A stretch of DNA of 64,000 nucleotides from Flammulina velutipes. Lineage: Eukaryota; Basidiomycota; Agaricomycetes; Agaricales; Physalacriaceae. Both the position numbers and the translations under genes were made by a program. The stretch spans positions 186,001 to 250,000 of the forward strand of contig CM022376.1 in assembly GCA_011800155.1 (NCBI GenBank), read 5' to 3'. How positions within the stretch are numbered: the first letter of the stretch is position 1; every line of letters starts with the position of its first letter. Shown piece by piece: positions 22,447-33,848 of the stretch. Below the pieces are notes generated by a model. The model made no database searches, was not told the DNA's origin, and saw only the letters and a program-made list of their open reading frames with translations.

Positions 22447-23819
22447 ATGCCAGACATCTCCCCGGAAAACCTTCTCTACATCGAACAGACCCTCATAGCC
22501 ATGGCATGGGAGATTTCGTTCTTTGGTGCGTATCTCTACCTCCTCCCGCTGTACCCCCACTCAACAAGGGAAATCCCAGGCTTCTTCACAGCCGTCGTGC
22601 TCATGTCCACTTGGGTCCTCATGTACGTTTCTCCTCTACCTCTACCGCTCTATCCCCACTTCACTGATAGACCTGATCCCAGTCAAAAAGGCCTCCGCAC
22701 CTCCCGCGCCCGCTCCTGGCTCTTCGTCATAAGCATCACAATGCTCGCCATATCCCTCGTCCATATAGTCCTATCCATGAAGTTCTACATCGTCGAGCTC
22801 CCAACGCTCACCTCCCTCAGACGATGGAAGGTAGGTTTGATGGTTTTGCGCCGAGTCAGCGTGAGTACTTTCATTTCATGGGTACAAAAATCGTGACCAG
22901 GGCATGTAGTATTTGATCAGCGACGCTGTCGTTGTGTGGAGGACCTGGTGTATCTGGAGGGATAATAAATGGGTTAGACTGTATCTCGCTTTCGTGCTCT
23001 TCGTCACAGCTGGTAAGGATTCGCACCTTGGAAACGTTTATGCAGCGTCTGATCACTGTCCTGGTAGTCACATCTATTATCACTGCAGTCATCTCGGGTC
23101 TCCGTCTCCCCGTTCGACCACTAGTTAGCAACCTCCTAGGAACCTTCCCCCTCCTCGTGACCAACTTCAGCACTACCCTCCTGTGCGGATACAAAGTCTG
23201 GTCAGTCCACCCATTCCATTTGATCTCAACGTAGGATAATCAAACGACGTACCAACACTGGCAGGGAATACAGGCGCTTCGTCAAAGACGCATTCACCAA
23301 CCGACGACATAAATCTCTCGTCGAAAACGTTCTTCTCATCCTTGTTGAGTCTGGTTCGCTGTATTGCGTTTTTTGGGTATGACCTCCCACCTTTTCATCA
23401 CGGTATATCGCTGACAAGATCTTGACTTAGCTCCTTCTTTTCCTGGGAGACGAAGGATACCTCTCAACAGGCCCCTTCGGGCCTCGTTTCGGCCTCGAGT
23501 GGTTCATGCCTCACTTTTCCGTACGTCCCCCCTCCCTCCACTTCCACTTCAACTTCAATCCCAACAGGGAATATACACATCCCTCATAATCCTGGTCGTC
23601 GCAATGTCGCGGAGCTCCTCCGACACGATCTTCTCTGGTATAGTCGACAACGCTCTTCAATCCCACGAGAAGAGCGCAAGGTTCGCTGGGACTACACCGG
23701 TTCATATTTCTACGATTAATTTGAATACTGGGTCTATGCCGAGTAGTGCTGTTTCGCCTGGGAGCGATGATAGTGTGGATAGGTGGGTGCGTGGATTCGG
23801 ATCTGGATCTGGGGTCTGA
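22447..23819 (+). CDS. Seven-helix membrane protein, Agaricomycete family
   Basis: Seven exons (22447-22622, 22683-22860, 22910-23012, 23068-23200, 23265-23376, 23431-23520, 23568-23819) join in frame to 347 residues. About seven hydrophobic helices follow a short extracellular N-terminus: around EISFFGAYLYLLPLY, FFTAVVLMSTWVL, LFVISITMLAISLVHIVL, YLISDAVVVWRTW, LYLAFVLFVTAV, NLLGTFPLLVTNFSTTLLCG, and VLLILVESGSLYCVFW with a last helix at IYTSLIILVVAMS. The signature S-D-A-V-V-V-W-R-x-W marks a large Agaricomycete family of receptor-like proteins with no assigned ligand. A Ser-rich cytoplasmic tail follows. It is not similar to the mating-pheromone receptors I know. This subfamily differs from the DUF6533 array at 32-38.6 kb. 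Confidence 0.75.
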
Positions 23820-24116
23820 GGTGTTGGGATAGAGTTGAGCTCTAGATGTCTGGGGGAAGGACGTGTATTTGTTTTGCTGTATGTATTATTTTTCACATCA
23901 TTGTTTATTGCGCCACATCATATTCCTATTTTGGTAGAATTGCCTTTCGGCTCTTTGCTCTTGACCACCATCTCCGGCTACCATGAATAATCGCAAATCC
24001 TCTATGCGGCCTGATGGCTTTCACAAAGAGCGATACATACGTGAATAAACCTTTGTCGCAAAGGAAGAGCCATTGTGGTTGCTATCGGGATATAAAGGTC
24101 GGACGCAGGAGATTGT

Positions 24117-24977
24117 ATGGTCAATCAATCCGGTGCGTTTTCCTTTTCTCCTTGTCAAGAGATAAGCCTAACAAGGCGGATAGATATGGGCCATCCGAAC
24201 TATGCTAGAGCACTGCGTGCAAAGATACCACCGACCCCACAAGACGGCAACATGTCGCGTCCCAACGAGCCCGGCGCTCAAGTGGATGGGGGAAGGGGCA
24301 AAGACAAGTATCGACCAGTAGCCCGGAATGGACCTGCGCCGTCGACGTCCTCGTCTCGTCATAATGCCAATCTTCATCCCACTGTTGCGACACTATTTGA
24401 GGAGGCGACGCAAGTCCAGCCTGAGGCAGTCGACGCGCCTCCTGCGACTCCAGATGGTTCTCTATTCGATGTTCCATTCGTTCGACGTCCGTCCACGTCC
24501 TCATTCCCGAGCAGGACGCAGCACCCCGCAGCGAGTGGCCCCGCCGTGACTGTGCTTCCAACGGTGGAGGAGGAGCAGACGCCACCCCCTACGCAAGCTG
24601 CTCAACCGGCGGACGACCAGCTGTACCACCAACTGTACCGTGTCGCTGCTCGGATTCAGTCGACCCATCAAGCAGAGGAGCGACGACGGCGGCTAGAGAA
24701 GGAGGCGGACATGCGCGCGCAGTACTACGCGTATTGGCACGCGCTGTACCATCCCAGCCAGCACCAGGCGACGTATACACTGTTCTCGCCTCCGCTGCTG
24801 GATACGTTCTGCGAGCATGTGCATGGGACGTCTCCGCCTCCATGGATGAGCGGGATGGACTGTCCGCCTGTGCCGCATACGCATGATATTGTGACTACGA
24901 CGAAGATATGTGGGACTGAGGAGGTCGCGGAGATTGTTACTCGTACATCGTACGCATGTGTTGGCAGGGATCCGTAG
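24117..24977 (+). CDS. Hypothetical protein
   Basis: A single open frame of 286 codons from ATG at 24117, with a later in-frame ATG at 24189 as an alternative start. It is not recognised. The N-terminal half is disordered (Pro/Ser/Thr-rich). Residues about 165-235 hold a helix rich in Gln, Arg and Glu (HQAEERRRRLEKEADMRAQY) followed by Tyr/His-rich sequence, and the C-terminus is ordered-looking (WMSGMDCPPVPHTHDI). There is no signal peptide or membrane helix. The long, GC-rich open frame and strong codon bias support a real gene. A small 5' intron near 24137 cannot be excluded. Confidence 0.55.
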   Translation: MVNQSGAFSFSPCQEISLTRRIDMGHPNYARALRAKIPPTPQDGNMSRPNEPGAQVDGGRGKDKYRPVARNGPAPSTSSSRHNANLHPTVATLFEEATQVQPEAVDAPPATPDGSLFDVPFVRRPSTSSFPSRTQHPAASGPAVTVLPTVEEEQTPPPTQAAQPADDQLYHQLYRVAARIQSTHQAEERRRRLEKEADMRAQYYAYWHALYHPSQHQATYTLFSPPLLDTFCEHVHGTSPPPWMSGMDCPPVPHTHDIVTTTKICGTEEVAEIVTRTSYACVGRDP

Positions 24978-25016
24978 CTCTGTTCATATTTTTATATCGA
25001 GGACGTTTGACATAAT

Positions 25017-25091
25017 GGGCACATGGTGTAGTTGGTTTATCACGCCCGCTTAGCATGCGGGAGGTGTTGGGTTCAATTCCCAATGTGTCCA
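25017..25091 (+). tRNA. tRNA-Ala(AGC): tRNA-Ala (anticodon AGC)
   Basis: A complete 75-nt cloverleaf. The acceptor stem GGGCACA pairs with TGTGTCC, the anticodon stem CCCGC/GCGGG encloses the loop TTAGCAT with anticodon AGC (read as IGC), and the T arm is TTGGG-TTCAATT-CCCAA. The discriminator base is A and there is no intron. A T-rich stretch follows, consistent with Pol III termination. Confidence 0.95.
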
Positions 25092-25340
25092 ATCAATCGC
25101 AGTAAAAACGCTCTGCTTTTTTCTTCCCCTCAACAGTTGAAGTTAACTTGTGTAGCGTCGCTTTTGTGAAAATCCCCGCAATGTCGCTCCGTAAACTTTA
25201 TATTGCTATTCTAGAACACCAGGATTACGCCACATCATTCTAAAATTCGCCACGTTAGCCCGGCAATTTCCGAGACCAGCCCAAGGGGGCCGAAGTCAGG
25301 GATTGCCTCTTGTCTTCCTACTTTCATCCTGCTCTCCAAT

Positions 25341-28300
25341 ATGCCGAGCACGGTCAGGCATCGCAAGCCGACGCAAAAAGCACCTCAGATAGAAAAAGAC
25401 CGCAAAGAAGAGGTCGTCTGGGGAAAGACACCGTCCGGAGAAGGTGCGACCACAATCACCTGCCTTTCCCGCTTTTCGCTCATGTTTTTCTGACAGTTTT
25501 CCGCGTCCCAACGACTCACGATGTCCTGACCGCGCTGTTCCATCCGGCGTACCCAAAATCGCACCTCGACATGTTCAACCTGTCTCTTCTGGCCTTCCAA
25601 GTCACCCTATTCGCCGTTTTGCCCCGCAACATCGCGCGCATCTTCTTTCTCGTTTATTTCGTGTTTTGGCGCGCTGCGTACGATCTCGGTCTCGGCTGGG
25701 TCCTCACCAAGCAGAGCAAGAAACGCTGGATGGTCAAGGAGATCACTCGACGTGGCTGGCTCGATGGCGAACGCCGTCCCCGCGTAAGGAAATGGATTCG
25801 GGATCAGTTAGTCGGCAAGATGGGCAAGGATTACGAATTTGACGTGCGTTTTCTGATGTTCGCCTCATCTATCACATCTCATTACGTGCAGGAACTCCCC
25901 GTGGAATACAACACTTGGTTGTTGTTCAGACAAGCCGTCGATATCATCCTGGTCAAGTACGCTTATTCCACCTTCTCTTCGGCGCGTTCTCATCCCCAAC
26001 AGTGACTTCCTCGCGTACTGCATGTTTGCCTTCTCCTGCTTCCGCGTTCCCGCCGATTTATCGCTCGCCGTACACGTGTTCCGGTTCGTATTCCCCTCCA
26101 TATGATTTCTCTTCATTTCGCTAAACCTCCTCTAGTTGGGTAGCCGGTATCCTCCTCATCCTATTCAACTTTTGGGTCAAGAAGGAGGCCCACGACGTCG
26201 TCAAGGATTATGGCTGGTACTGGGGTGACGTCTTCTTCCAGCGCGGAAACCTCATCTTCGATGGCGTCTTCGAGCTCGCGCCCCACCCCATGTATTCCGT
26301 TGGCTACGTGGGCTACTACGGCCTTTCCCTTATCGTCGGAAGCTACCCCGTCCTTTTCGTCAGCCTTGCTACCCACGCCAGTCAATTTGCCTTCCTAATC
26401 TTGTTCGAGAATCCTCGTAAGCTTTGGTTTAATATCTTTCGCACCTCTGATCTCACTCCTTCTCAGACATAGAGCGTATGTATGGAGAAAAGAAGGCCAT
26501 CGCGAAACGCACCCCATTACGCGTTAGTAGCTCAACCACCGTTGGCGTTGCTCCTGAGGACACCCCCGCCGCGACCGATGGCGAGACTGCCACAGAGACC
26601 GAGCTCGAGACAGAGGCAGAAGACACCCCCATAATGGAACTCGACACGAAAAAACGATCTCAGCACAAATCGATGCCATCCACCTCAAGCAACGGTTCCT
26701 CCAACAGCGCGAAGAAGATCACAACTGTTTCTCACCACGATCTACTGACGCGTTACTTCCGTCGCGACCTACTCATTTTCAAGAACTTTGACTTTTTCCG
26801 AGCCAACGACACCCTCCTCCTCCTGGTTATCACCTACGCGACCCTCCTCACCTTCTTCGTCCCCTCGCGGTCCTTCCACTTCTTCCACGCCCTCTCGTGG
26901 TGTCTCTTCCACACCGTCGGGTTGGGACTCGTCCTCCGGGAACAAAGCGACAACAAGTTCCTCGTCAGGCATTACATGAAGCATTATCACTACCCAGCGC
27001 ACGAAGAGAAGGGCGCGATCGTGGAGGCTTTTACGAGCTGGAAGGCGATTTACAATGGGAGTTCGTGTATGACGTATGTGTCCTTGTTGGGCTTCGTCTA
27101 TCGCTCGTACCAGACTCCCCCAGCGTGGCTCGTTGGTGATGCTTTGCTGCGCCATGTCATGGGTGTCCTCCTTGTCTTTTTGCATGTGTGGGCTTCCGTG
27201 GAGTCGTATGAAGTTTTGGGGGTCTTTGGATGGTTCTTTGGTGACTTTTTCATGGAAGACTTCCCTAAGAATTTGGAGTACAAGGGGATCTACCGATATC
27301 TGAACAATCCCGACGTGATGGGCGGTGCGGCGTGGTTTGGACTAGGGATCATCAGCGGGAGCAAGCTCGTTGTGACGCTTGCCTTTGTTAGGCACTTGAC
27401 CTACTGGTGGTTCTTGAGGAACGTGGAGAAGTGTGTTATCTCTTTCCTTTCTTTTTGTTTCGCCATGTTCTGACTGCACCTACCAGCCCACATATGCAAA
27501 AGCTCTATGGTGATACTCTAAGGAAGGAGGCTGGCTTCGTCAAGGTCATTCGCAACGCTACCAGCGGGTTGGAGTCGACCCGAGTCGCCAAAGAGGTCAA
27601 GGGCACCTTTGACAAGGTCTACGAGGAGACGGCTGAGGCTGTTGAGGAGTTCATCCGGAAATGTTCGTTCCTCTCCTTCACTTTCTCCTCACGTTTACTG
27701 ACTCCTCCGCTCTCCAGCCCGACCGAAATTCAAAGGCGTAGTCCAAGACACCAAAATCCTCCTCCAACAATCCCGCGAAAAGCTCGTCATCACCCGCGTC
27801 GCCAACGACAATTCATACGATGCCTCGAAATACAGCGCGCGCGTCGTTGGAGGACGCCGGTTCTACCTCGGCGAGCCGATTAAAGTGCAATGGGAGGCTC
27901 CGTGTAACCATTCCCGGCGGGATTGGATCGGGATATATAGGGTTGGGGCTAATAAGAGCACGCTTGTGACCAAGACGAGTTCGTTGGGGATGTGGGAGGG
28001 GGTGTATGGGGAGGAGTGGGATGGGGATATCCATATCGGGGAAGAGGACGAGGGGGAGGCGAAGAAGGCGAAGAAGGGAAAGGTGAGGGGATCGGTGACG
28101 TTTAGAGGGAATACACTCCCGTGGATATGTGGGAAGTATGAGGTGAGGTATCATCATGATGGGAAGTATAATGTTATGAGTTTGGATGGGCCTATTGAGA
28201 TTCATGGTGGGTTTTTATTTTATTTTAGAATGGGTGGGGGCTTACTTTGGTTTTTTTAGTTGATCAGCCTACGACGTTGGACTTTGAGAGTGTTAGGGAG

Positions 28301-28636
28301 GGACTGAAGAAAGTCGTTCCGCTTTGTTTGGACGAGGATCCTGCGCTTATTCCACTCTCGTGCAAGACGACTTCCTCTGTTGCCTCGCCAGACGGGGACG
28401 AGACGCCCCGCGTTTCCGAACACCACGACGCGAATAGGAACTCACCTACCGATTCGGAAGACGGACGGGACCCGGACGACTTTTCGTTTTGGTCTGAAAA
28501 GCAGGCGAAGCGGATTTGTATGGCGATTCAGCAGATGTTCGGGGTTGAGTATGCGCCGGATGTTATTGTTGCGGATGCGAATTTGGGGTCGTTGGCGAGG
28601 AGGATCTTGGTTTCTAAGGAGGTGTTGGGGGGTTAG
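25341..28636 (+). CDS. CHO2: Phosphatidylethanolamine N-methyltransferase
   Basis: Cho2-type enzyme of the ER membrane that methylates phosphatidylethanolamine with S-adenosylmethionine, the first step of the methylation route to phosphatidylcholine. Nine exons (25341-25443, 25497-25843, 25892-25956, 26003-26083, 26136-26416, 26467-27430, 27487-27662, 27718-28206, 28260-28636) join in frame to 960 residues, the expected length. Family blocks are [35 protein letters not shown], the SAM-site block [15 protein letters not shown], the second membrane half with [16 protein letters not shown], and a C-terminal beta-rich domain with [15 protein letters not shown]. Many membrane helices are present. 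The single-domain partner enzyme (Opi3/Cho1-like) is not in this window. Confidence 0.95.
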
Positions 28637-28980
28637 TTTGGGAGGGGGAGGGGGTTTGGATTTATGGATTTACGATTGATTATATACGGTAGTGTCGATG
28701 TTTGAATGGAAGGAGTTGTCATTCAACTTGCTTACGCCTCACACTTGAGATTTGGTGTCAACAGCATTGCGTGTAAATTGCTGGTGGCCTTTATAAATAT
28801 ATGTAGGTAGGTAGAAAGGTATGTAACAGTGAATACGAAAGTGGGAATGTATAATCAGTGAAGAACGAAAACTGCGCCGCCGCGAAAGAGAAGTAAAAAT
28901 AACCAGGGAGGGAGGGAGGAGGGGGCATAGGTTGGGCATATGGCATACGGCATAGGGGGGCATAATTGGCGGCGCAGGAT
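28637..28980. other. 3' intergenic region of CHO2
   Basis: About 340 nt with G-rich and TA-rich simple sequence but no gene signal. It runs into the tandem repeat. Confidence 0.45.
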
Positions 28981-29274
28981 AAATAGTGGTGGTACAGGAT
29001 TTGAGTTGTCATCTTCGTTTCTTTTCGTCCCCGAGGTGATGATGGTACAGGTGGTTTTGGTCTTCTTCGTGTTTCGTCCCCAAGATAGTCGTCTGGATGA
29101 ATAGTGGTGGTGGTACACATGTACATGTTGAGCTCTTCTTCGTTTGCTTTCTTCCCCGAGGTGATGGTACAGATTGTTTTGGTCTTCGTGTTTCGTCCCC
29201 AAGATAGTCGTCGGTGCGGGTTAAATAGTGGTGGTGGTACACATGTCGAGTTCTTCTTCCTTATTCTCTTCGTC
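28981..29274. repeat. Minisatellite-like tandem repeat, unit 118-124 bp
   Basis: About 2.4 copies of a unit beginning AATAGTGGTGGTGGTACA and containing TTCGTCCCCAAGATAGTCGTC. The copies start at 28982, 29100 and 29224, and the third is partial. Copies differ by small indels (GTGATGATGGTACAGG against GTGATGGTACAG) and substitutions. Minus-strand open frames across it (for example 28855-29202) arise from the repeat and are not taken as genes. Confidence 0.75.
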
Positions 29275-29307
29275 AGACGCGAGGAATTCAGTACTACGAA
29301 AAACGCC

Positions 29308-30279
29308 TCAGTACTCTGCAAGCGGTGGATCTTTCAAAAGCAGACATACCGCTTCACCAAAGACGAAGTATACACTGCCGTCTACTTCGGGCTCGTAGAC
29401 AAAGTCGTATTCCTGGTGGATGGTGTTGGTGATGGCGTTGGCTTCCTCCATGATGCTGTCTGTGTCCGAGGCGTCGTCGGGGACATCGACGCCTGCTGCG
29501 TTGAGGAATGCGGTGAATGACTGGACGCGTCGGACTTGGGGAGGAGGGGAAGTGGCGTCGGAGTCCTTGCGAGGGCGGCGCCGACGGAAGAAAGCCTTGG
29601 TTACTGAGCGGAGGGGCGTCGTGGTCTGTCCTTCAGCCTTGACCTTGGCCTTGACGGATTTCCTCTTCTCCTTCTCCTTGGCTTTCTCCTTCTCCTTCTC
29701 CTTGATTTTCTCCTTGTCCTTGGCTTTATCCTTTTCCTTCTTCTCCTTCGCGGACTTTGGAGACTTCAAGGGAGCAAGATTCTCGACACCCGCGACGGAA
29801 GGCTTCTTCTTGTGGAAACGCGTAATGACACCAGCGTTCTTCGCGATGCGCTTGAAGTTCACCAGGGAATGATCCTTTCCCTTAGGAGCGGGAGTGGTGA
29901 ATTCTTCATCCTCGTTAAAGGCCGAAGGAGCGGTGTCAGCGCGACGCCTGACACGGAGGAAGGTGCGCGTCGTAGCCGTGGTCTTGATGCTCAGAGTCCG
30001 GCGACGCTCAGCCAGGCGAACGAGAGGCTCGACGTCCGGGTCAGGGTTGGGAAAAGTCGCAGCGCTGAAGAATGCATGTCCGTGGAGGTTCAAGACGTTG
30101 TTATCTCCTTCAGCAGGCTCGGGGGAGCATGGGCGCGAGCGGATGTAGAAGTTGTGCGTCGACGCTGCATCTGAGGCGGGGCTCGTGAGCGAGAACCGGT
30201 TTGGGAAGATGTGGTCCACTTCGAAGCCTTTGGTGGGCACTTCGAGGTTGAGTGGAGCGGGAACGTGCTTGGAGGGCAT
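29308..30279 (-). CDS. Hypothetical Lys/Glu-rich protein
   Basis: A single open frame of 323 codons with ATG at 30279. It is not recognised. The N-terminal half carries an ordered-looking stretch (VPTKGFEVDHIFPNRFSLTS and RRRTLSIKTTATTRTFLRV). The centre (about residues 170-215) is an almost pure Lys/Glu/Asp/Ala coil. The C-terminal part has FFRRRRPRKDSDATSPPP and VRRVQSFTAFLNAAGVDVP. There is no signal peptide or helix. A TATA-like site 80 nt upstream and the strong codon bias support expression. It may be a nuclear or chromatin-associated disordered protein, but that is only a guess. Confidence 0.6.
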   Translation of the reverse strand: MPSKHVPAPLNLEVPTKGFEVDHIFPNRFSLTSPASDAASTHNFYIRSRPCSPEPAEGDNNVLNLHGHAFFSAATFPNPDPDVEPLVRLAERRRTLSIKTTATTRTFLRVRRRADTAPSAFNEDEEFTTPAPKGKDHSLVNFKRIAKNAGVITRFHKKKPSVAGVENLAPLKSPKSAKEKKEKDKAKDKEKIKEKEKEKAKEKEKRKSVKAKVKAEGQTTTPLRSVTKAFFRRRRPRKDSDATSPPPQVRRVQSFTAFLNAAGVDVPDDASDTDSIMEEANAITNTIHQEYDFVYEPEVDGSVYFVFGEAVCLLLKDPPLAEY

Positions 30280-30358
30280 TGCGGGAACTGTTGACTTGGA
30301 GGATGATAGCGTATGTGAAGGATTGCGCTGGGGGATTGTTAATGAACGCTAGATGCTC

Positions 30359-30365
30359 TTATATA
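30359..30365 (-). promoter_or_regulatory. TATA-like element of the Lys/Glu-rich protein gene
   Basis: TATATAA on the minus strand, about 80 nt before the ATG at 30279. Confidence 0.4.
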
Positions 30366-31040
30366 CTGAGGACAATGCGGCTTACGTTAACGACGTGAAC
30401 CCATTGTTGCTCACCGCCACATTGATTTTGATTGTCAGGATTGGCGTTCACGCTAGCTGATTGTTCGAGCTTGGGTAGAAAATTACCCTGGCCTATGCAG
30501 ACGAACAAAGGATGTCGCACTCGAAGATTCCATGGTCGCTTCCAAAATGTCTGTTTTGGGCGTCCTCGATTTATGAGCGCGAGAGGTCCAAGGACAAAGA
30601 TAGCACTTTTGTTTGCGTGAATACCTATTCACAATGCACGTGTCGTCCTTTCTCAGCTGTCCAGTTTCAGTCTCAAAGAACCTCAGACTGATGTGCGCCA
30701 CATCTGTCTCGTCAGACAGTGTTTTCAGAGAACCGTGACTCGAAGACAAAGAATCCTGAGAGTCGCACAACGAAAGCTCGACAGGATCATAGGAGGGAGT
30801 TATCTGAAGGTCTTAGCTGAGAAGGTGACGGTCGGTAAGAGAGAAAGGAGTGATCGTCTTGTTATTACAATACAGGCCCTAATGCGGGCTAAATAATTAA
30901 ATAAACGTAACAAATAAGGAAGCCGTATTATACGTTCTGCGTTGTCTGACCATGCCTTATCGTTACAGTGGCTGAAATGTACAGTGAAGCCAACTCTCGA
31001 GCACAGCCTTCAAAATCATCTACCAGGACTGGCAGCCATC
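30366..31040. other. Intergenic region
   Basis: About 670 nt between two minus-strand genes; no gene supported. Confidence 0.45.
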
Positions 31041-31376
31041 TCACATCGCGCCAGTCTTCCCTCCCCCCATGCTTCCCGGCATAGTATACTTCGATGCCAA
31101 AGCAGCATACGCCAACTCAGGCGATAAGGGAGCCTCTTTCGAGGCGGTTTGGGGTGGTACAAGCGTGACGGTGGACGACGACGCGCTCGTTGAGGTTGAG
31201 CGTTTGGATGATGTGAGGCCTATCTTCGCTAGGATGCTACGCTTCTCGGGAGATTTGGGCATAGGCGCTGGGGTAGGCGCATTGCCTGAGAAGCCGTAGG
31301 TGGATTGGAGATTAGCGAAGGCTGCGGAGAAGTCTTTCGACGGAGGTTGGGACTGGGGTTGAGAGGTAGAAGACAT
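31041..31376 (-). CDS. Small hypothetical protein, 111 residues
   Basis: A single exon from ATG at 31376 (MSSTSQPQSQPPSKD) to the stop at 31041. The N-terminus has DFSAAFANLQSTYGF and the C-terminus LSPELAYAALASKYTMPG; between them lies a Ser/Thr-rich linker with EKRSILAKIGLTSSKR. The terminal blocks look conserved and ordered, while the rest is disordered. No family is recognised. A TATA-like site 70 nt upstream supports the model. Confidence 0.5.
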   Translation of the reverse strand: MSSTSQPQSQPPSKDFSAAFANLQSTYGFSGNAPTPAPMPKSPEKRSILAKIGLTSSKRSTSTSASSSTVTLVPPQTASKEAPLSPELAYAALASKYTMPGSMGGGKTGAM

Positions 31377-31445
31377 GGGTGGTAGTTGGGGTGTGAAAGA
31401 CGCGTCCGAGTGTTTGAGAACCTTGTGGGATCGATTGAACACTCT

Positions 31446-31452
31446 TTATATA
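31446..31452 (-). promoter_or_regulatory. TATA-like element of the 111-residue protein gene
   Basis: TATATAA on the minus strand, 70 nt before the ATG at 31376. Confidence 0.45.
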
Positions 31453-32214
31453 GACACAGTCTGCAATGTTCCTGGAACTCGTGTTCGAGAGGATAATTAA
31501 CCGAATGACTTGATGCGCGGCACCGCGAAACCTACGAGGCAGATCGAGTCAGAGAAGACCTAGACTGAGTCAGAGCAGCATTCGGATTCTGTGAAGCTGC
31601 TCATATCTGGGAATGCCCAGCCTATCAAGGATTGCGAACAAGGCGTTTATCCGTGCTCATCACTGATCATCACCAATGTTGATCAAAGCTGAGCAAGGAC
31701 TTCGTCGCTGATGGCTATCAGTAATGCCCATCGCCCACATACAACCCACTTCGGTACATTGTGTAGATTCCACTGCAGAAGGGAATGCGCAGGACATGTC
31801 TTCAAAATCAAGAAAGTTTATTAGCAATTGTAAAAGTATATAGGGTACCTCGTAAGGCCGACTCCAACCAAGATGAAGCGGCCGAAATAAATGCCCAGAA
31901 GTCCATCTCCCCAAGCTTAGCAACTCTGCACTCGATAGGAAAAAGTCGAGTACTGAGTGAATAGTATGGGTGTTTCACACAGAGAGAGAGAAAAGTCCAG
32001 AATGGTGAATACTGTAGTTTGAAAAGTGGACGGTATCAAGGATAACATGGAGGAGGCGGAACAAGGCGGGACTGGTTGATATAGACGAACGTTAGGGCCG
32101 GCGTCGCATAAACGGACCGGAAGCTCCGGTGCTACATGATTTCATGATCAAATTCAAAATACAGAGGCTTGAAGCTAGAAGCTTTGATTATTATACAGTA
32201 CGCAGCTCCGCTAC
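31453..32214. other. Intergenic region
   Basis: About 760 nt with no supported gene. The minus-strand frame 31660-31923 shows no family signal. Confidence 0.45.
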
Positions 32215-33848
32215 TCATGCGTCTCGCTCTCCATCAAACCAGGACTGTACATCTCGATCAAACTTATCCACGATTTCCGCGTACCAATCATTGTTTCGAC
32301 TGCTAGTGCCAACATTCAGTGGTGGTAGAAGGATGCTAGCTGGCGTTCCCGGAACAAGATCACATATAGGTGCTTTGACTCGGTGAAACACAGGAGGATG
32401 CGATGGTTCAGTGGATGCCAGGACTTGGTCACCGGCTGTGGCTTTGCGGAGATTAAGAAACATACGAGTGGTCAACACGCCGATGGCGGCATGAAATGGC
32501 CTGCCAGAAGACTTAGTCGTCTATAACGTGACTGATCTGGCGGAGCGAGACCTACCCAAAGCTGAACCACGGGATTCTGGATATGCCCTAAACATGATAG
32601 TCAACTCGAGTGAAAAGAAGATGCAGAGCGGGACACGCACCACCACCATCACATTGTTGAACACTAGTAATACAGATATTCTGCGCGGTGTTAGGCACAA
32701 GATAGCCACATGAGTTAACGACTCACCCCAAGAAGTATAAGATGTTGTCGCGCAGCAGTAGCGAATACAAGGATACCTGTCGACCTTTTCGTATGCGATC
32801 AGCAGTCGATAATGATGTTTTGTAGAGCGCAAAGGCAAAGAGGATAACTTCGAATGCGGTTGCTGGGAAGACTGAGTAAGAACGGCGCGCGACTGTCGCG
32901 ATGAACGCACCGGGGATCCACTGCGCCCATTGAAGCCCACCATTGATAGTAGGACATCCTGGAAGTGGTAAATGGATGGCATCTGCGATTAGATCCCGTC
33001 TACGAGATACATTATGTACCAGTATCCACAAGAACGCAGCTATGGAGCCGGCAAACAATACACCATTGATCCAAGCCACCTAGCGCGACGCGCGAGTAAG
33101 CGCCGTGATTTTAAAGGAATACCTAATACACGTACCAGCTTCGAGCACTTGTACAATGCATACACCCGGAGTTGGAGGATAATCTCGACTGACCATAGGC
33201 TGATAGCCCCCACAAGTCGAGTTATGGGATCTATCACCACACATCTAAGGGAAAAGGAAAGGTGATATTAGTGAACGGTGTCAACGTGGCTGAATATTGC
33301 GCACAGTGTATCATTAGTTATCCCCGGGATTGCGAATACATGTATCTGGGCTACGTCGAATACTAGAAGCGCGATGCTGTAGTAACGGATCTTTCGGAGG
33401 ACATGAGAAATCTTCGTGCCAATTCAACGACACAAAGCTCACCCAGAGGAACATATACTTTGAAAACGAACGCTTTTGTGGCTGTATAGTACGCGTCAAG
33501 ACTAAACACCAGGAGAAACGTTGAGACATACCCAGACGTAGTGGACCTACAAACATGAGCATATGGTGTTAACGCAATGGCAGAACCAGACAAACCTCGT
33601 CCTCCAGAGTAATTACTACACAACCGCCCGCTATGGTCATCCTGAGTTCTCGAGGGATTAAGATATGCTCTCACAATAATCATGTATTATCCAGGTCATT
33701 CCGACGACTAGTCAAGCAGGATACATATGTCAATTTCGCGGAGAAGATCAGAAAGGAGCGACCACTTACGAACGCCATGGAGAGGTATCAAACTACCTCT
33801 ATAGAGTGTAGCAAAGTCATCGCTGAATACGGCATTGGCGGCTTCCAT
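32215..33848 (-). CDS. DUF6533 seven-helix membrane protein, paralogue A
   Basis: First (rightmost in transcription order) of three tandem paralogues. The model starts at ATG 33848 (MEAANAVFSDDFATLYRG) and continues through short introns to HDYLITLEDE, the hallmark of the DUF6533 domain, then EVHYVW and KRSFSKYMFLW. Later helices are around RYYSIALLVFDVAQIHVFAI, ITRLVGAISLWSVEIILQLR, WINGVLFAGSIAAFLWILV, and SRRRDLIADAIHLPLPGCP followed by a helix near the middle of the gene. The C-terminus has TTRMFLNLRKAT and a tail ending in VQSWFDGERDA. About seven helices are expected. DUF6533 proteins are multi-copy in Agaricomycetes and uncharacterised; a receptor role is only an analogy to their topology. 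Confidence 0.75.

Noticed and set aside
28739..29321. Overlapping minus-strand frames rich in His, Tyr and Pro
   Set aside because: They are produced by the tandem repeat; their sequence repeats with the unit and they lack starts that agree with a gene.
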